Assembly (NCBI GenBank): GCA_035497315.1 | Contig: DATJDU010000029.1 | Location: forward strand, 1 to 64,000 | DNA: 64,000 bases | Source of the DNA: Andeanibacterium sp035497315 | GTDB taxonomy: Bacteria > Pseudomonadota > Alphaproteobacteria > Sphingomonadales > Sphingomonadaceae | Direction: 5' to 3' | Part shown: positions 34,912-42,432 of the stretch, one piece after another | Numbering within the stretch: position 1 is the first letter of the stretch | Layout: each line of letters begins with the position of its first letter | Notes under the pieces: generated by a model | The model's database searches: none | What the model was told of the DNA's origin: nothing | The model's input: the letters and a program-made list of their open reading frames with translations, nothing else | Made by a program: the position numbers and the translations under genes

Positions 34912-34987
34912 TGCCCAAGGCCCGGCTTGAGCCCGGCCAATTTTTCCTCCCTTGTCTTGCGGGGCCGGCCAGCCTAGTTCGCCCGCT

Positions 34988-36421
34988 ATGGCCAGCCGAC
35001 CCCGCACCCTTTACGAAAAGATCTGGGATGCCCACGAAGTGGAGCGCCGTGAAGACGGCACCAGCATCCTGTTCATCGACCGCCACCTCGTTCACGAGGT
35101 AACCAGCCCCCAGGCTTTCGAGGCGCTTCGCATCAGCGGCCGCAAGGTCCGCCGCCCGGAGCTGACGCTGGCGGTCCCCGACCACAATCTGCCCACAACT
35201 GCGCGGATCGACGCGGCTGGCAAACGCATCCCCATCGCCGATGTGGAAAGCGCCCAGCAGCTCGCCGCGCTGGAAAAGAACGCCCCCGAATTCGGTGTGC
35301 GCTATATCGGGCCGACCGACCTCAATCAGGGCATCGTCCATGTGGTGGGGCCGGAGACCGGCTTCTCTCTGCCCGGCGCTACCATCGTTTGCGGCGATAG
35401 CCACACCTCCTGTCACGGCGGTGTCGGCGCGCTGGCTTTCGGCATCGGCACCAGCGAGGTGGAGCATGTGCTGGCCACTCAGACGCTGCTGCTCAAGCAG
35501 TCGAAAACAATGGAAATCCGGGTCGAGGGCGAACTGCGCCCCGGCGTGACCGCCAAGGATCTGATCCTGCATATCATCGGCGTGATCGGCACCGCTGGCG
35601 GCACCGGCCATGTGATCGAATATCGCGGCAAGGTGTTCGAGGACATGTCGATCGAAAGCCGCCTGACGGTGTGCAACATGTCGATCGAAGGCGGCGCCCG
35701 CGCGGGCCTCGTCGCTCCCGATGAAAAGACCTTCGCCTATCTCAAGGGCCGCGAATATGCGCCCAGGGGCGAGGAATGGGATCGCGCCGTTGCATGGTGG
35801 CGCAGCCTGCGCACCGACGAAGGCGCGACTTTCGACAAGAGCGTGGTGATCGACGCTGCCGATGTGCAACCAACCGTCACCTGGGGCACCAGCCCGGAAG
35901 ACACGGTCGCCATTGGCGGCGTAGTGCCCGCGCCCGAGAGCTTTGCCGATCCTTCCAAGCAGAAGGCGGCGCAGGCCAGCCTCGATTACATGGGCCTCGT
36001 ACCCGGCCAGAAGATGGCCGAGATCGAGGTGCAGAACATCTTCATCGGTTCCTGCACCAACAGCCGCATCGAAGATCTGCGCGCCGCCGCCAAGGTTCTC
36101 AAGGGCCGCAAGAAGGCCGACAATGTCAAATGGGCCATCGTTGTGCCCGGCTCCGGCCTTGTGAAGCGCCAGGCCGAGGAAGAGGGTCTGGACAAGATCT
36201 TCATCGAGGCCGGGCTTGAATGGCGCGAGCCGGGCTGCTCGGCCTGCTTGGGCATGAATCCCGACAAGGTGCCCGCCGGCGAACGCTGCGCCAGCACCAG
36301 CAATCGCAATTTCGTGGGCCGTCAGGGCCCCGGCGCGCGCACCCATCTGGTCAGTCCCGCCATGGCCGCCGCAGCCGCTGTCACCGGCCGCCTCACCGAT
36401 GTGAGGGAACTGGTGGATTGA
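34988..36421 (+). CDS. leuC: 3-isopropylmalate dehydratase large subunit
   Basis: LeuC with LeuD isomerises 2-isopropylmalate to 3-isopropylmalate in leucine synthesis. The 477-residue protein shows ALEKNAPEFGV, GDSHTSCHGGVGALAFGIGT (about 135-154) and the three [4Fe-4S] cysteines in SCTNSR (about 356) and CSACLGMN (about 417-420). ATG at 34988 (MASRPRTLYEK) is the standard start. A small membrane-protein gene separates it from leuD. Confidence 0.96.
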   Translation: MASRPRTLYEKIWDAHEVERREDGTSILFIDRHLVHEVTSPQAFEALRISGRKVRRPELTLAVPDHNLPTTARIDAAGKRIPIADVESAQQLAALEKNAPEFGVRYIGPTDLNQGIVHVVGPETGFSLPGATIVCGDSHTSCHGGVGALAFGIGTSEVEHVLATQTLLLKQSKTMEIRVEGELRPGVTAKDLILHIIGVIGTAGGTGHVIEYRGKVFEDMSIESRLTVCNMSIEGGARAGLVAPDEKTFAYLKGREYAPRGEEWDRAVAWWRSLRTDEGATFDKSVVIDAADVQPTVTWGTSPEDTVAIGGVVPAPESFADPSKQKAAQASLDYMGLVPGQKMAEIEVQNIFIGSCTNSRIEDLRAAAKVLKGRKKADNVKWAIVVPGSGLVKRQAEEEGLDKIFIEAGLEWREPGCSACLGMNPDKVPAGERCASTSNRNFVGRQGPGARTHLVSPAMAAAAAVTGRLTDVRELVD

Positions 36422-36452
36422 CCGCTGGCGCGGCCTATCCCATCTTCATACC

Positions 36453-36674
36453 ATGAGCGAAAAAACACCGAAGAGCGAAACGCCGAAGAACGAGGCTGAA
36501 AAGTCCGACACCGGCATGGGCGTGGGAACCAAGGCCGCCATCGCGGGCGCGGCGATCGGGATCGGTTCGGCCGCCGTTGCCGCCGCCCTGATGTTCGCCA
36601 GCCGCCGCAAGCAGAAGACCAAGCTCGAACAATTGCCGCCCGTCCCCTCGGGCGAGCCCCCGGAGACCGATTGA
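36453..36674 (+). CDS. Small single-pass membrane protein between leuC and leuD
   Basis: The 73-residue protein has a charged, Lys/Glu-rich N-terminus (MSEKTPKSETPKNEAEKSDT), a Gly/Ala-rich hydrophobic helix (about 24-49, with AAIAGAAIGIGSAAVAAALM) and a basic then acidic tail. I do not recognise a family. Its stop overlaps the leuD start (TGATG), so it is translationally coupled with leuD, an unusual place for a membrane peptide. Confidence 0.65.
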   Translation: MSEKTPKSETPKNEAEKSDTGMGVGTKAAIAGAAIGIGSAAVAAALMFASRRKQKTKLEQLPPVPSGEPPETD

Positions 36675-37276
36675 TGGAACCCGTGCGCCAGGTTGAAGGC
36701 CGCGCCTATCCTTTCGGGATGAAGAATGTCGATACTGACATCATCATCCCTGCCCACTGGCTCAAGACGATCAGCCGCGAAGGCCTCGGCCGCGGCGCTT
36801 TCGAGGCCCTGCGCAAGGACCCGGCCAACATCTTCGACCGCGAAGATGTGAAGGGCGCGCCGATCATCGTGGCAGGCGACAATTTCGGCTGCGGATCGAG
36901 CCGTGAACACGCCGCATGGGCCTTGCTGGACATGGGCGTGAAGGCCGTGATCGCGCCCAGCTTTTCGGACATTTTTTCCGGCAATGCCTTCAAGAATGGC
37001 ATTCTCACCGTCGTTTTGCCGCAGGAGGCGATCGACAGGCTGATGGAAGTGGCCGAGACCGATCCGATCACGATCGACCTTGAAACCCAGTCCGTCACCA
37101 CGCCGTTTCAGGACCGCTACACTTTCGAAATCGACGCTTTCCGCAAGCACTGTCTGCTCGAAGGGCTCGATGAAGTGGGCCTCACGCTTGCGCGCGGGGA
37201 TGCGATTTCGGCCTATGAGGCGCGCCAGGCGAAGGACATGCCTTGGTTCGCCCACGGAACCGACCTTGCGGCGTGA
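36674..37276 (+). CDS. leuD: 3-isopropylmalate dehydratase small subunit
   Basis: LeuD completes the isopropylmalate isomerase. The 200-residue protein has NVDTDIIIPAHWLKTI (about 18-33) and GDNFGCGSSREHAAWALLD (about 73-91), the typical swivel-domain signatures. ATG at 36674 overlaps the preceding stop. It is followed at 49 bases by the zeta-inhibitor gene. Confidence 0.96.
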   Translation: MEPVRQVEGRAYPFGMKNVDTDIIIPAHWLKTISREGLGRGAFEALRKDPANIFDREDVKGAPIIVAGDNFGCGSSREHAAWALLDMGVKAVIAPSFSDIFSGNAFKNGILTVVLPQEAIDRLMEVAETDPITIDLETQSVTTPFQDRYTFEIDAFRKHCLLEGLDEVGLTLARGDAISAYEARQAKDMPWFAHGTDLAA

Positions 37277-37324
37277 ATGCGCTGCACGTTATCTGACTGC
37301 TAAATTCTTTCCGGGGATTCTCTG

Positions 37325-37648
37325 ATGACCGATTTCAACGACCGCGAACGCGCCGAGGAAGCCCGCTTTGCGATGAACGAAGACGCCACCTTCCGCGTGG
37401 CTGCCCGCAGCAACAAGCTGCTGGGCCAATGGGCGGCGGCCAAGATGGGCCTCACCCCCGAAGAGACCGATGCTTATGCCAAGTCGGTGATCCAGGCCGA
37501 TTTCGAGGAAGCCGGCCATGAAGACGTGATCCGCAAGGTGCTGGGCGATCTGATCGGCGCGGGCGTCGACATCGACGAGGCCGGCGTGCGCGCCGCGCTG
37601 GAACAGAAGACTGTGGAGGCACGCCGCCAGCTCATGGGCGAAGTCTGA
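37325..37648 (+). CDS. ATPase inhibitor subunit zeta (DUF1476)
   Basis: The zeta protein, found in alphaproteobacteria, inhibits ATP hydrolysis by the F1Fo-ATP synthase, as shown in Paracoccus. The 107-residue helical protein starts MTDFNDRERAEEARFAMNED and has FRVAARRN-like FRVAARSNKLLGQWAAAKMG (about 23-42), the family hallmark. It stands just before bolA and grxD in the same direction, an order common in the lineage. Confidence 0.9.
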   Translation: MTDFNDRERAEEARFAMNEDATFRVAARSNKLLGQWAAAKMGLTPEETDAYAKSVIQADFEEAGHEDVIRKVLGDLIGAGVDIDEAGVRAALEQKTVEARRQLMGEV

Positions 37649-37652
37649 TCCG

Positions 37653-37886
37653 ATGGCGATGGCGGCTGACGATATTGCGGCGCTGATCAAGGCAGCCCTG
37701 CCCGACGCGGCGGTGGAGATCACCGATCTCGCGGGCGATGGCGATCATTATTCCGCCCGCGTCACTTCCGCCGCCTTTGCCGGCAAGAGCCGCGTACAGC
37801 AGCATAAGCTCGTCTACGAGGCGCTCGGCGGCCGCATGGGCGGCGCGCTCCATGCCTTGCAACTGACCACTGCCGTTCCCAACTGA
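37653..37886 (+). CDS. bolA: BolA family protein
   Basis: BolA proteins pair with monothiol glutaredoxins to handle [2Fe-2S] clusters. The 77-residue protein has GDHYSARVTSAAFAGKSRVQ (about 29-48), then QHKLVYEALGGRMGGALHAL, with the conserved His of the family. It begins four bases after the zeta gene and is followed by grxD, its expected partner. A second ATG six bases downstream could also be the start. Confidence 0.92.
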   Translation: MAMAADDIAALIKAALPDAAVEITDLAGDGDHYSARVTSAAFAGKSRVQQHKLVYEALGGRMGGALHALQLTTAVPN

Positions 37887-37923
37887 CGGTCAGCACAGAA
37901 AACAATTTTTCGGGACCTTATCT

Positions 37924-38253
37924 ATGTCCGACGTCAATGCCCGCATTTCCGACATCGTCAATTCAAACGACGTCGTCCTGTTCATGAAGGGCACCCCGCT
38001 CTTCCCGCAATGCGGCTTTTCCAGCCGCGCCGTGGCGATCCTTGATCATCTCGGCGTCGCCTTTGACAGTGTGGACGTGCTGCAGGACATGGAAGTCCGC
38101 CAGGGCATCAAGTCCTTCTCGGACTGGCCGACCATCCCGCAGCTCTATGTGAAGGGGGAGTTCGTGGGCGGCAGCGACATCATGATGGAGATGTTCGAAG
38201 CTGGCGAACTGCAGCAATTAATGCAGGACGCACAGGTAGCCAAGGCGTCTTGA
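37924..38253 (+). CDS. grxD: Monothiol glutaredoxin GrxD
   Basis: Monothiol glutaredoxins carry and deliver [2Fe-2S] clusters. The active site CGFS lies in FMKGTPLFPQCGFSSRAVAI (about 20-39), and the glutathione-binding WPTIPQLYVKGEFVGG at about 62-77. The length of 109 residues is standard. It forms an operon with bolA and ends at a strong hairpin shared with the convergent DksA-like gene. Confidence 0.95.
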   Translation: MSDVNARISDIVNSNDVVLFMKGTPLFPQCGFSSRAVAILDHLGVAFDSVDVLQDMEVRQGIKSFSDWPTIPQLYVKGEFVGGSDIMMEMFEAGELQQLMQDAQVAKAS

Positions 38254-38271
38254 GTTCAGGCCGCGGGCATC

Positions 38272-38295
38272 GGTGGGACCTCCGCAGGTCCCACC
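38272..38295. terminator. Strong bidirectional hairpin between convergent genes
   Basis: GGTGGGACCT and AGGTCCCACC form a perfect 10-bp stem with loop CCGC, between the grxD and DksA-like stops. There is no T-run on either side, so if it terminates transcription it is not a canonical intrinsic terminator. Confidence 0.55.
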
Positions 38296-38308
38296 TGAAG
38301 CAAACTAA

Positions 38309-38623
38309 TTAAGCGCAATTGATGCAGAGCGTTGCCGTCGGCAGCGCTTTCAGCCGCATTTCGCTGATCTCCGCACCGCAATTGGCGCATTCTCCGTAAG
38401 TACCGTCCTCAATCCGCTGGAGCGCGGCACGAGTTGCGGCCACTTCATTGCGCAGCACCTGATCGACGCCGGCCAGTGCCTCGTCGTCAGCAAGATCCAC
38501 CGCCTGCTCTTCCGAATCCGCATCGAGCGGGTGGCGCAGATCGTCCTCAATCACCTCTGCGCGTTCGACCAATTCGGCCAGACGCGCCCTCAACGCCTTC
38601 TCCACATCGCTGTAATCGTTCAT
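38309..38623 (-). CDS. TraR/DksA family zinc-finger protein
   Basis: The 104-residue protein has an N-terminal helical pair and the C-terminal DksA-type zinc finger with CANCGAEI and CINC (CxxC-N17-CxxC). It is shorter than DksA proper (about 150) and lacks the DxxDxA tip as far as I can see; EEQAVDLADDEALAG (about 38-52) lies in that place. It likely binds RNA polymerase's secondary channel. ATG at 38623 has AGG at a good distance; another ATG lies nine bases upstream. Confidence 0.85.
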   Translation of the reverse strand: MNDYSDVEKALRARLAELVERAEVIEDDLRHPLDADSEEQAVDLADDEALAGVDQVLRNEVAATRAALQRIEDGTYGECANCGAEISEMRLKALPTATLCINCA

Positions 38624-38828
38624 CCGCTGCATCCTGCCTTTCGCATTAATTTATCGTCTTGGGCGGCTTTCCGAGAGGAGACATTGCGCCCAATCAAAAG
38701 CCACCGTCAAGATTTCGACACCATTTGCGCCCGGATCGGCGAATAGTGTCGGCACGCCTTACAGCCCCGGATTGCGTTAACCCGCTACAAACCATCGTGA
38801 TACGCGGAAAAGCGAAACAGGCATAAAC

Positions 38829-38844
38829 TGGCACGCGGGTTGCA
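38829..38844 (+). promoter_or_regulatory. Sigma-54 promoter in front of a candidate small RNA
   Basis: TGGCACGCGGGTTGCA fits the -24/-12 consensus completely, with GG and GC 12 bases apart. Transcription would start close to 38855. No copy of the AATTTCCCAACT element is found upstream, so the activator may differ from PspF. Confidence 0.8.
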
Positions 38845-38854
38845 AGAGTAATGG

Positions 38855-38946
38855 CGTACCTGTCTCCTGGTACACCCACAGTCTTCGAACAGAGGCGGGA
38901 CCGTTCCCTGTCCCCCAAACCTGGTCTCCCGGTCCCGCCTCTTGCT
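38855..38946 (+). ncRNA. Candidate sigma-54-dependent small RNA
   Basis: Downstream of the promoter, two stem-loops follow: GTACC/GGTAC at 38856-38873 with loop TGTCTCCT, and a perfect 12-bp stem AGAGGCGGGACC / GGTCCCGCCTCT at 38891-38942 around a 28-base C-rich interior containing TGGTCTCCC. Both loops expose a TCTCC motif resembling the anti-Shine-Dalgarno loops of alphaproteobacterial regulatory RNAs. After the second stem only a weak T-content is seen, so the 3' end is uncertain. A 49-codon frame across it (38851-39000) looks like chance. The role is unknown. Confidence 0.45.
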
Positions 38947-39009
38947 CGAACTTCCTTCCAGCCATTGTCCTATATTCCGCTCGGCCTATCGCTGAGCTAA
39001 GGTCCGGCG

Positions 39010-39885
39010 ATGGAGCTGAAGGACTTCTCCCTCAACAATCTGCGCGCGTTCGAGGCAGCCGCCCGCTATCTGAGCTTTACTCGCGCGGCGGATGAACTGT
39101 GCGTCACACAGGCGGCCGTGAGCCATCAGGTGAAAGCGCTGGAGATACATTTGGGCAAGGCGCTGTTCCGCCGCACGACGCGAGGTCTCGTCCTCTCGGA
39201 TGAAGGCGCGATGCTCGCGCCGGTAGTGCGCGAAGCTCTGGGCCGGATCGGCGGCGCGCTGGCGACAGTGAGCGGCAGCGGCGTGCGCGAAGTGGTCACC
39301 GCTGGGGTCGTCGGGACATTTGCCGCCGGCTTCCTGCTCGAACGCCTGCCCCGTTTCCATGCCAGCCACCCGGGCATCGAAATACGGGTGATGACCAATA
39401 ATAACGCGGTCGACCTGTGGACCGAGAGCCTCGACTGCGCGATCCGTTATGGCGACGGCGCATGGCACGGAGCAAAGGCGCATCTGCTGATGGCCGTGCC
39501 GCTCGCACCCATGTGCAGCCCCGAGCTTGCCGCAGGGCTGCAGACCCCGGCCGATCTCGCTCGCGTCCCGCTCCTGCGCAGCTATCGCCAGGGGGACTGG
39601 CCTCTTTGGTTCGCTGCCGCAAGAGTGCCGGAAATCCAGGCCAGCGGCCCTATATTCGACGCATCGCACCTGATGGCCCACGCGGCAATCCGCGGGCTTG
39701 GGGTGGCGCTGCTGCCCGCGGCAATGTTCGCGCGAGAGGCAGAGGCGGGGCAGCTTGTCCAACCCTTCACCGCCACGGCGCAGACCGGCTCCTATTGGCT
39801 GACCCACCTCGCCTCGCGCCCTTCGACAGCCGGCCTGGACCGCTTCCGCGAATGGCTGGCGGAAGAATGCGCTGTGCTGGGCTAG
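39010..39885 (+). CDS. LysR family transcriptional regulator (GcvA/AmpR-like)
   Basis: The 291-residue regulator has the N-terminal winged helix (LNNLRAFEAAARYLSFTRAA, about 8-27; TQAAVSHQVKALE) and the substrate-binding domain. The sequence is closest in style to GcvA/AmpR-type LysR proteins. Its 3' end overlaps the convergent beta-lactamase gene by four bases. AmpR genes normally diverge from their beta-lactamase, so regulation of the neighbour is possible but not shown. Confidence 0.9.
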   Translation: MELKDFSLNNLRAFEAAARYLSFTRAADELCVTQAAVSHQVKALEIHLGKALFRRTTRGLVLSDEGAMLAPVVREALGRIGGALATVSGSGVREVVTAGVVGTFAAGFLLERLPRFHASHPGIEIRVMTNNNAVDLWTESLDCAIRYGDGAWHGAKAHLLMAVPLAPMCSPELAAGLQTPADLARVPLLRSYRQGDWPLWFAAARVPEIQASGPIFDASHLMAHAAIRGLGVALLPAAMFAREAEAGQLVQPFTATAQTGSYWLTHLASRPSTAGLDRFREWLAEECAVLG

Positions 39886-40847
39886 ACGACCTCCAGCCCG
39901 CCCAGCAGCGCGACACTCGGCGCAGCAAGGCTCGCTGCGGCGATCCGGCCCACTTCGGCCAGCACTGCCTCCGCCGCCGGGTTCATCGATTCCGTATCCT
40001 TAGGGAGCACCGGTTCGTAATAAGAGGCAATAATCAGCGGTGCGCGCCCCTTCGGCCCGGCGAAGGCCAGATCGACATAGGTGTGGCGTTTCTCGCCCAT
40101 GCCCGTGCCGGTCTTGTCCCCCGCAATCCAGTCCTTCGGCAGGCCGGCGCGAATGCGGCGCGCGCCGGTTTCCACCTCGATCATCCAACCGCGCAGTGTC
40201 TCGCGGGCCTGCTGCCCCAGCGCATTGCCATGGACCATCTTTGCCACTGTCGCGGCCATGGCGGCGGGGGTGGTGGTATCCATCTCACTGCCCGCAGGTG
40301 TCTCGTTAAGCTGGGGCTCCAACCGGTCGAGCCGGCTGACCTCATCGCCCAGAGATCGCCAGAAACCGGTCAGTTGCTGCGGCCCTCCGGCACGGCGTAA
40401 CAGCACATTTGCGGCGGTATTGTCGCTGTAAACCAGCGTTGCGCGGGACAAGTCCTCAATCGTTGCGCCCTTCCCGACATGCTTGCGCGAGTAATCGCTG
40501 TTGGGCATGATATCCGCCTCGCTCCAGCGGAGCACTTCGCCCAGATCCACATCCCCTCGCTCCGCCCGGCTGAGGAACATGGCGGCCAGCGAGAGCTTGA
40601 ACGAGCTGCAATGGGCGAAACGTTCGTCGATCCGCCAGCCCGAGCCAAGCCCCGTCTGCGTGTCGAGCACATAGGCCCCCAGACGCCCGCCCGCCTTCTC
40701 TTCCAGTGCCCTGAAAGCGCCGGAAAGGTCGGTTCCTGCCTCGTTTGACACGCCCGTTACAGCCGCACCGCGCCCGCGCGATCCGCATCCGGCAAGCGTG
40801 AGCACAAAAGCACCTATCAGGGCTCTACGGCGGTCTATCGGGAACAT
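39882..40847 (-). CDS. Class A beta-lactamase (predicted lipoprotein)
   Basis: This is a serine beta-lactamase of 321 residues. It has the SxxK motif in CSSFKLSLA, SDN in YSDNTAANVLL, the omega-loop glutamate in EPQLNETPAG (ExxLN) and KTG in GDKTGTGM, so all catalytic elements are present. The N-terminus MFPIDRRRALIGAFVLTLAG, followed by C, combines an Arg-rich, Tat-like start with the lipobox LAGC, suggesting a membrane-anchored periplasmic enzyme. ATG at 40847 has a strong AAGGAGAG site; 43 upstream codons in frame are not part of it. Confidence 0.93.
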   Translation of the reverse strand: MFPIDRRRALIGAFVLTLAGCGSRGRGAAVTGVSNEAGTDLSGAFRALEEKAGGRLGAYVLDTQTGLGSGWRIDERFAHCSSFKLSLAAMFLSRAERGDVDLGEVLRWSEADIMPNSDYSRKHVGKGATIEDLSRATLVYSDNTAANVLLRRAGGPQQLTGFWRSLGDEVSRLDRLEPQLNETPAGSEMDTTTPAAMAATVAKMVHGNALGQQARETLRGWMIEVETGARRIRAGLPKDWIAGDKTGTGMGEKRHTYVDLAFAGPKGRAPLIIASYYEPVLPKDTESMNPAAEAVLAEVGRIAAASLAAPSVALLGGLEVV

Positions 40848-40976
40848 AAACTCTCCTTTTAGTGACTGAGCCACGTGCTTATGGCGCGGCGGCGGATCGG
40901 CTCGCAAAGGATGGCTGTTCGGGATCGTCGATACTTTTTCTAGGGGCAAGCTCTGCCCGTCCATGGCTTCAACCAC

Positions 40977-41010
40977 AAAGGGGCACCCCCTTTATCGGAG
41001 ATGCCCCTTT
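40977..41010 (-). terminator. Terminator of tRNA-Arg
   Basis: Immediately after the CCA end of the tRNA, AAAGGGGCA and TGCCCCTTT form a perfect 9-bp stem around a 16-base loop. The T-run is short (TTT, then GTGG), but the position fits a tRNA terminator. Confidence 0.7.
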
Positions 41011-41011
41011 G

Positions 41012-41088
41012 TGGCGCGCCCGGCAGGACTCGAACCTGCAACTCCAAGCTTAGAAGGCTCGTGCTCTATCCAGTTGAACTACGGGCGC
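41012..41088 (-). tRNA. tRNA-Arg (anticodon TCT)
   Basis: On the minus strand the gene starts GCGCCCGTAGTTCAACTGGA and ends CGGGCGCG followed by an encoded CCA. The anticodon loop is CTTCTAA (TCT), the T-arm is GCAGG-TTCGAGT-CCTGC and all stems pair. Its length is 77 bases with CCA. It reads AGA and AGG codons. Confidence 0.95.
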
Positions 41089-41178
41089 GTGGCAGTGCCC
41101 ATAGAACAAGCAGCGCCCCGGTGGGAACGCCTTTTTGGACATCTATGCCCGGCGTTCTTTTCGGGTTAGCAATGCTGC

Positions 41179-41916
41179 ATGAGCGAACACACGAAACGCA
41201 TCGAAGGCCAGGCGGGCGGGCGCCGGCATTTCCGTTATCTCGATTATCTGATGGCGGCCTTCGTCGCGATCCTGCTGCTGTCGAATCTGATCGGCGCTTC
41301 GAAGCCCAGCTACGTCACCCTGCCCGGCGGCATGGAATGGTCGTTCGGTGCGGGCGTGCTGTTCTTCCCGGTGAGCTATATCATCGGCGACGTACTGACC
41401 GAGGTCTATGGCTATGCCAATGCCCGCCGTGTGATCTGGACCGGCTTTGCCGCCCTGATCTTCATGGCCTTCATGGCGGCGGTAGTGGTCGCGCTGCCAC
41501 CTGCCGACGGCTGGCCCGGGCAGGAGGCCTATGAATTCGTGTTCGGCAACAGCTGGCGGATCGTGGCCGCCTCGATGCTGGCCTTCTGGGTGGGCGAATT
41601 CGCCAACAGCTTCGTCCTTGCCAAGCTGAAGCTGATCACCGGCGGCCGCTTCCTGTGGGTTCGTACCATCGGTTCCACCATTGTCGGCCAGGGGCTGGAC
41701 AGCCTGATCTTCTATCCGCTGGCCTTCTATGGCCTGGCCGGCTGGCCGCCCGAGCAGCTGGTGCAGGTGGTGATCTCGCAATGGCTGATCAAGACCGTTT
41801 GGGAGGCCGCGCTTACGCCGGTCACCTACGGCGTGGTCGGCTTCCTCAAGCGGCGTGAGGGCGTGGATGTGTTCGACAGCGACACGGACTTCTCCCCCTT
41901 TGCCAAGAATGCCTGA
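41179..41916 (+). CDS. Queuosine precursor transporter (YhhQ/QueT-like)
   Basis: YhhQ-family proteins import queuosine precursors such as preQ0/preQ1. The 245-residue protein has about six membrane helices and the family signatures LLLSNLIGASKP (about 33-44), FPVSYIIGDVLTEVYGYANA (about 62-81) and the C-terminal FANSFVLAKLK and GSTIVGQGLDSLIFYPLAFY. It stands alone between tRNA-Arg and the PspC-domain gene. Confidence 0.92.
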   Translation: MSEHTKRIEGQAGGRRHFRYLDYLMAAFVAILLLSNLIGASKPSYVTLPGGMEWSFGAGVLFFPVSYIIGDVLTEVYGYANARRVIWTGFAALIFMAFMAAVVVALPPADGWPGQEAYEFVFGNSWRIVAASMLAFWVGEFANSFVLAKLKLITGGRFLWVRTIGSTIVGQGLDSLIFYPLAFYGLAGWPPEQLVQVVISQWLIKTVWEAALTPVTYGVVGFLKRREGVDVFDSDTDFSPFAKNA

Positions 41917-41943
41917 AACCGCGGGGGGCGCGCACGCCCCCTG

Positions 41944-42156
41944 TCAGTCCGCGATCAGTCCGATCGCCAGATAAAGCACCACTGGCGCGCCGAAGCCCAG
42001 CAGGGTCGCCGCGACAAAGCCGATCCGCACCAGCGTGGCGTCGATCCCGGCATAATTGCCGATCCCGGCGCACACGCCCATCAGCTTGCCGTTGGCGCGA
42101 TCGAGGCGGAACGGCCGGGCTGGCGAACTGCCACGCTTGTGGTCGATCATGCTCAT
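41944..42156 (-). CDS. Small PspC-domain protein
   Basis: This 70-residue protein is essentially a lone PspC domain: FRLDRANGKLMGVCAGIGNY (about 18-37), then GIDATLVRIGFVAATLLGFG and a second hydrophobic helix. It lacks the charged C-terminal half of PspC. The ATG overlaps the stop of the small peptide gene upstream (ATGA), so both form one unit, driven by a sigma-54 promoter that shares its activator sequence with the psp operon. It is therefore probably an additional PspF-regulated envelope-stress protein. Confidence 0.82.
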   Translation of the reverse strand: MSMIDHKRGSSPARPFRLDRANGKLMGVCAGIGNYAGIDATLVRIGFVAATLLGFGAPVVLYLAIGLIAD

Positions 42157-42278
42157 GCCACGATCCCCTGAACGACGGCGCCCTGCGGCACGAAGCTGGC
42201 GGCCATCAGGAAGGCGGAAAGGGCGAAGGCCGATACGCCCACGGCGATGCGGCTGGCGATGGAATTCATGGTCTGCAT
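42153..42278 (-). CDS. Small hydrophobic peptide, first gene of the second sigma-54 unit
   Basis: This 41-residue peptide reads MQTMNSIASRIAVGVSAFAL and continues with a hydrophobic stretch and AASFVPQGAVVQ. It has one membrane segment (about residues 8-27) and a short exported tail. GAGGG stands eight bases before the ATG at 42278; a second ATG at 42269 is possible. It overlaps the PspC-domain gene. In size, design and position it mirrors the 51-residue peptide at the head of the psp operon. Confidence 0.65.
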   Translation of the reverse strand: MQTMNSIASRIAVGVSAFALSAFLMAASFVPQGAVVQGIVA

Positions 42279-42333
42279 TTCGATATCCCTCATTCAATGT
42301 TCTGGCGGGCCATTCCACCGATGCGCCACTGAT

Positions 42334-42349
42334 TGCAGGAGCCGTGCCA
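42334..42349 (-). promoter_or_regulatory. Sigma-54 promoter of the peptide/PspC-domain unit
   Basis: Read on the minus strand, TGGCACGGCTCCTGCA has GG and GC 12 bases apart and only one mismatch to the consensus (CTGC for TTGC). The predicted start near 42323 leaves a 45-base leader before the small peptide gene. Confidence 0.8.
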
Positions 42350-42432
42350 GATTGCAGAAATCTCGGAATTCCGGGTGTTTGTTGAAGAAACACATGTGGA
42401 GGAACGCTATTGGCACCACGGCCTTCGCCGGA

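Larger units (their letters stand above)
38633..39009. other. Intergenic region with a sigma-54 promoter and candidate small RNA
   Basis: This 377-base spacer lacks a convincing protein gene. Its right half holds a perfect -24/-12 promoter (38829-38844) followed by two hairpins (38856-38942), annotated separately. In the left half (38633-38820) I see no defined element. Confidence 0.7.

Noticed and set aside
38851..39000. 49-codon frame downstream of the second sigma-54 promoter
   Set aside because: It starts upstream of the predicted transcription start, runs through both hairpins and has a low-complexity Pro/Leu/Ser composition; an RNA product is more likely.
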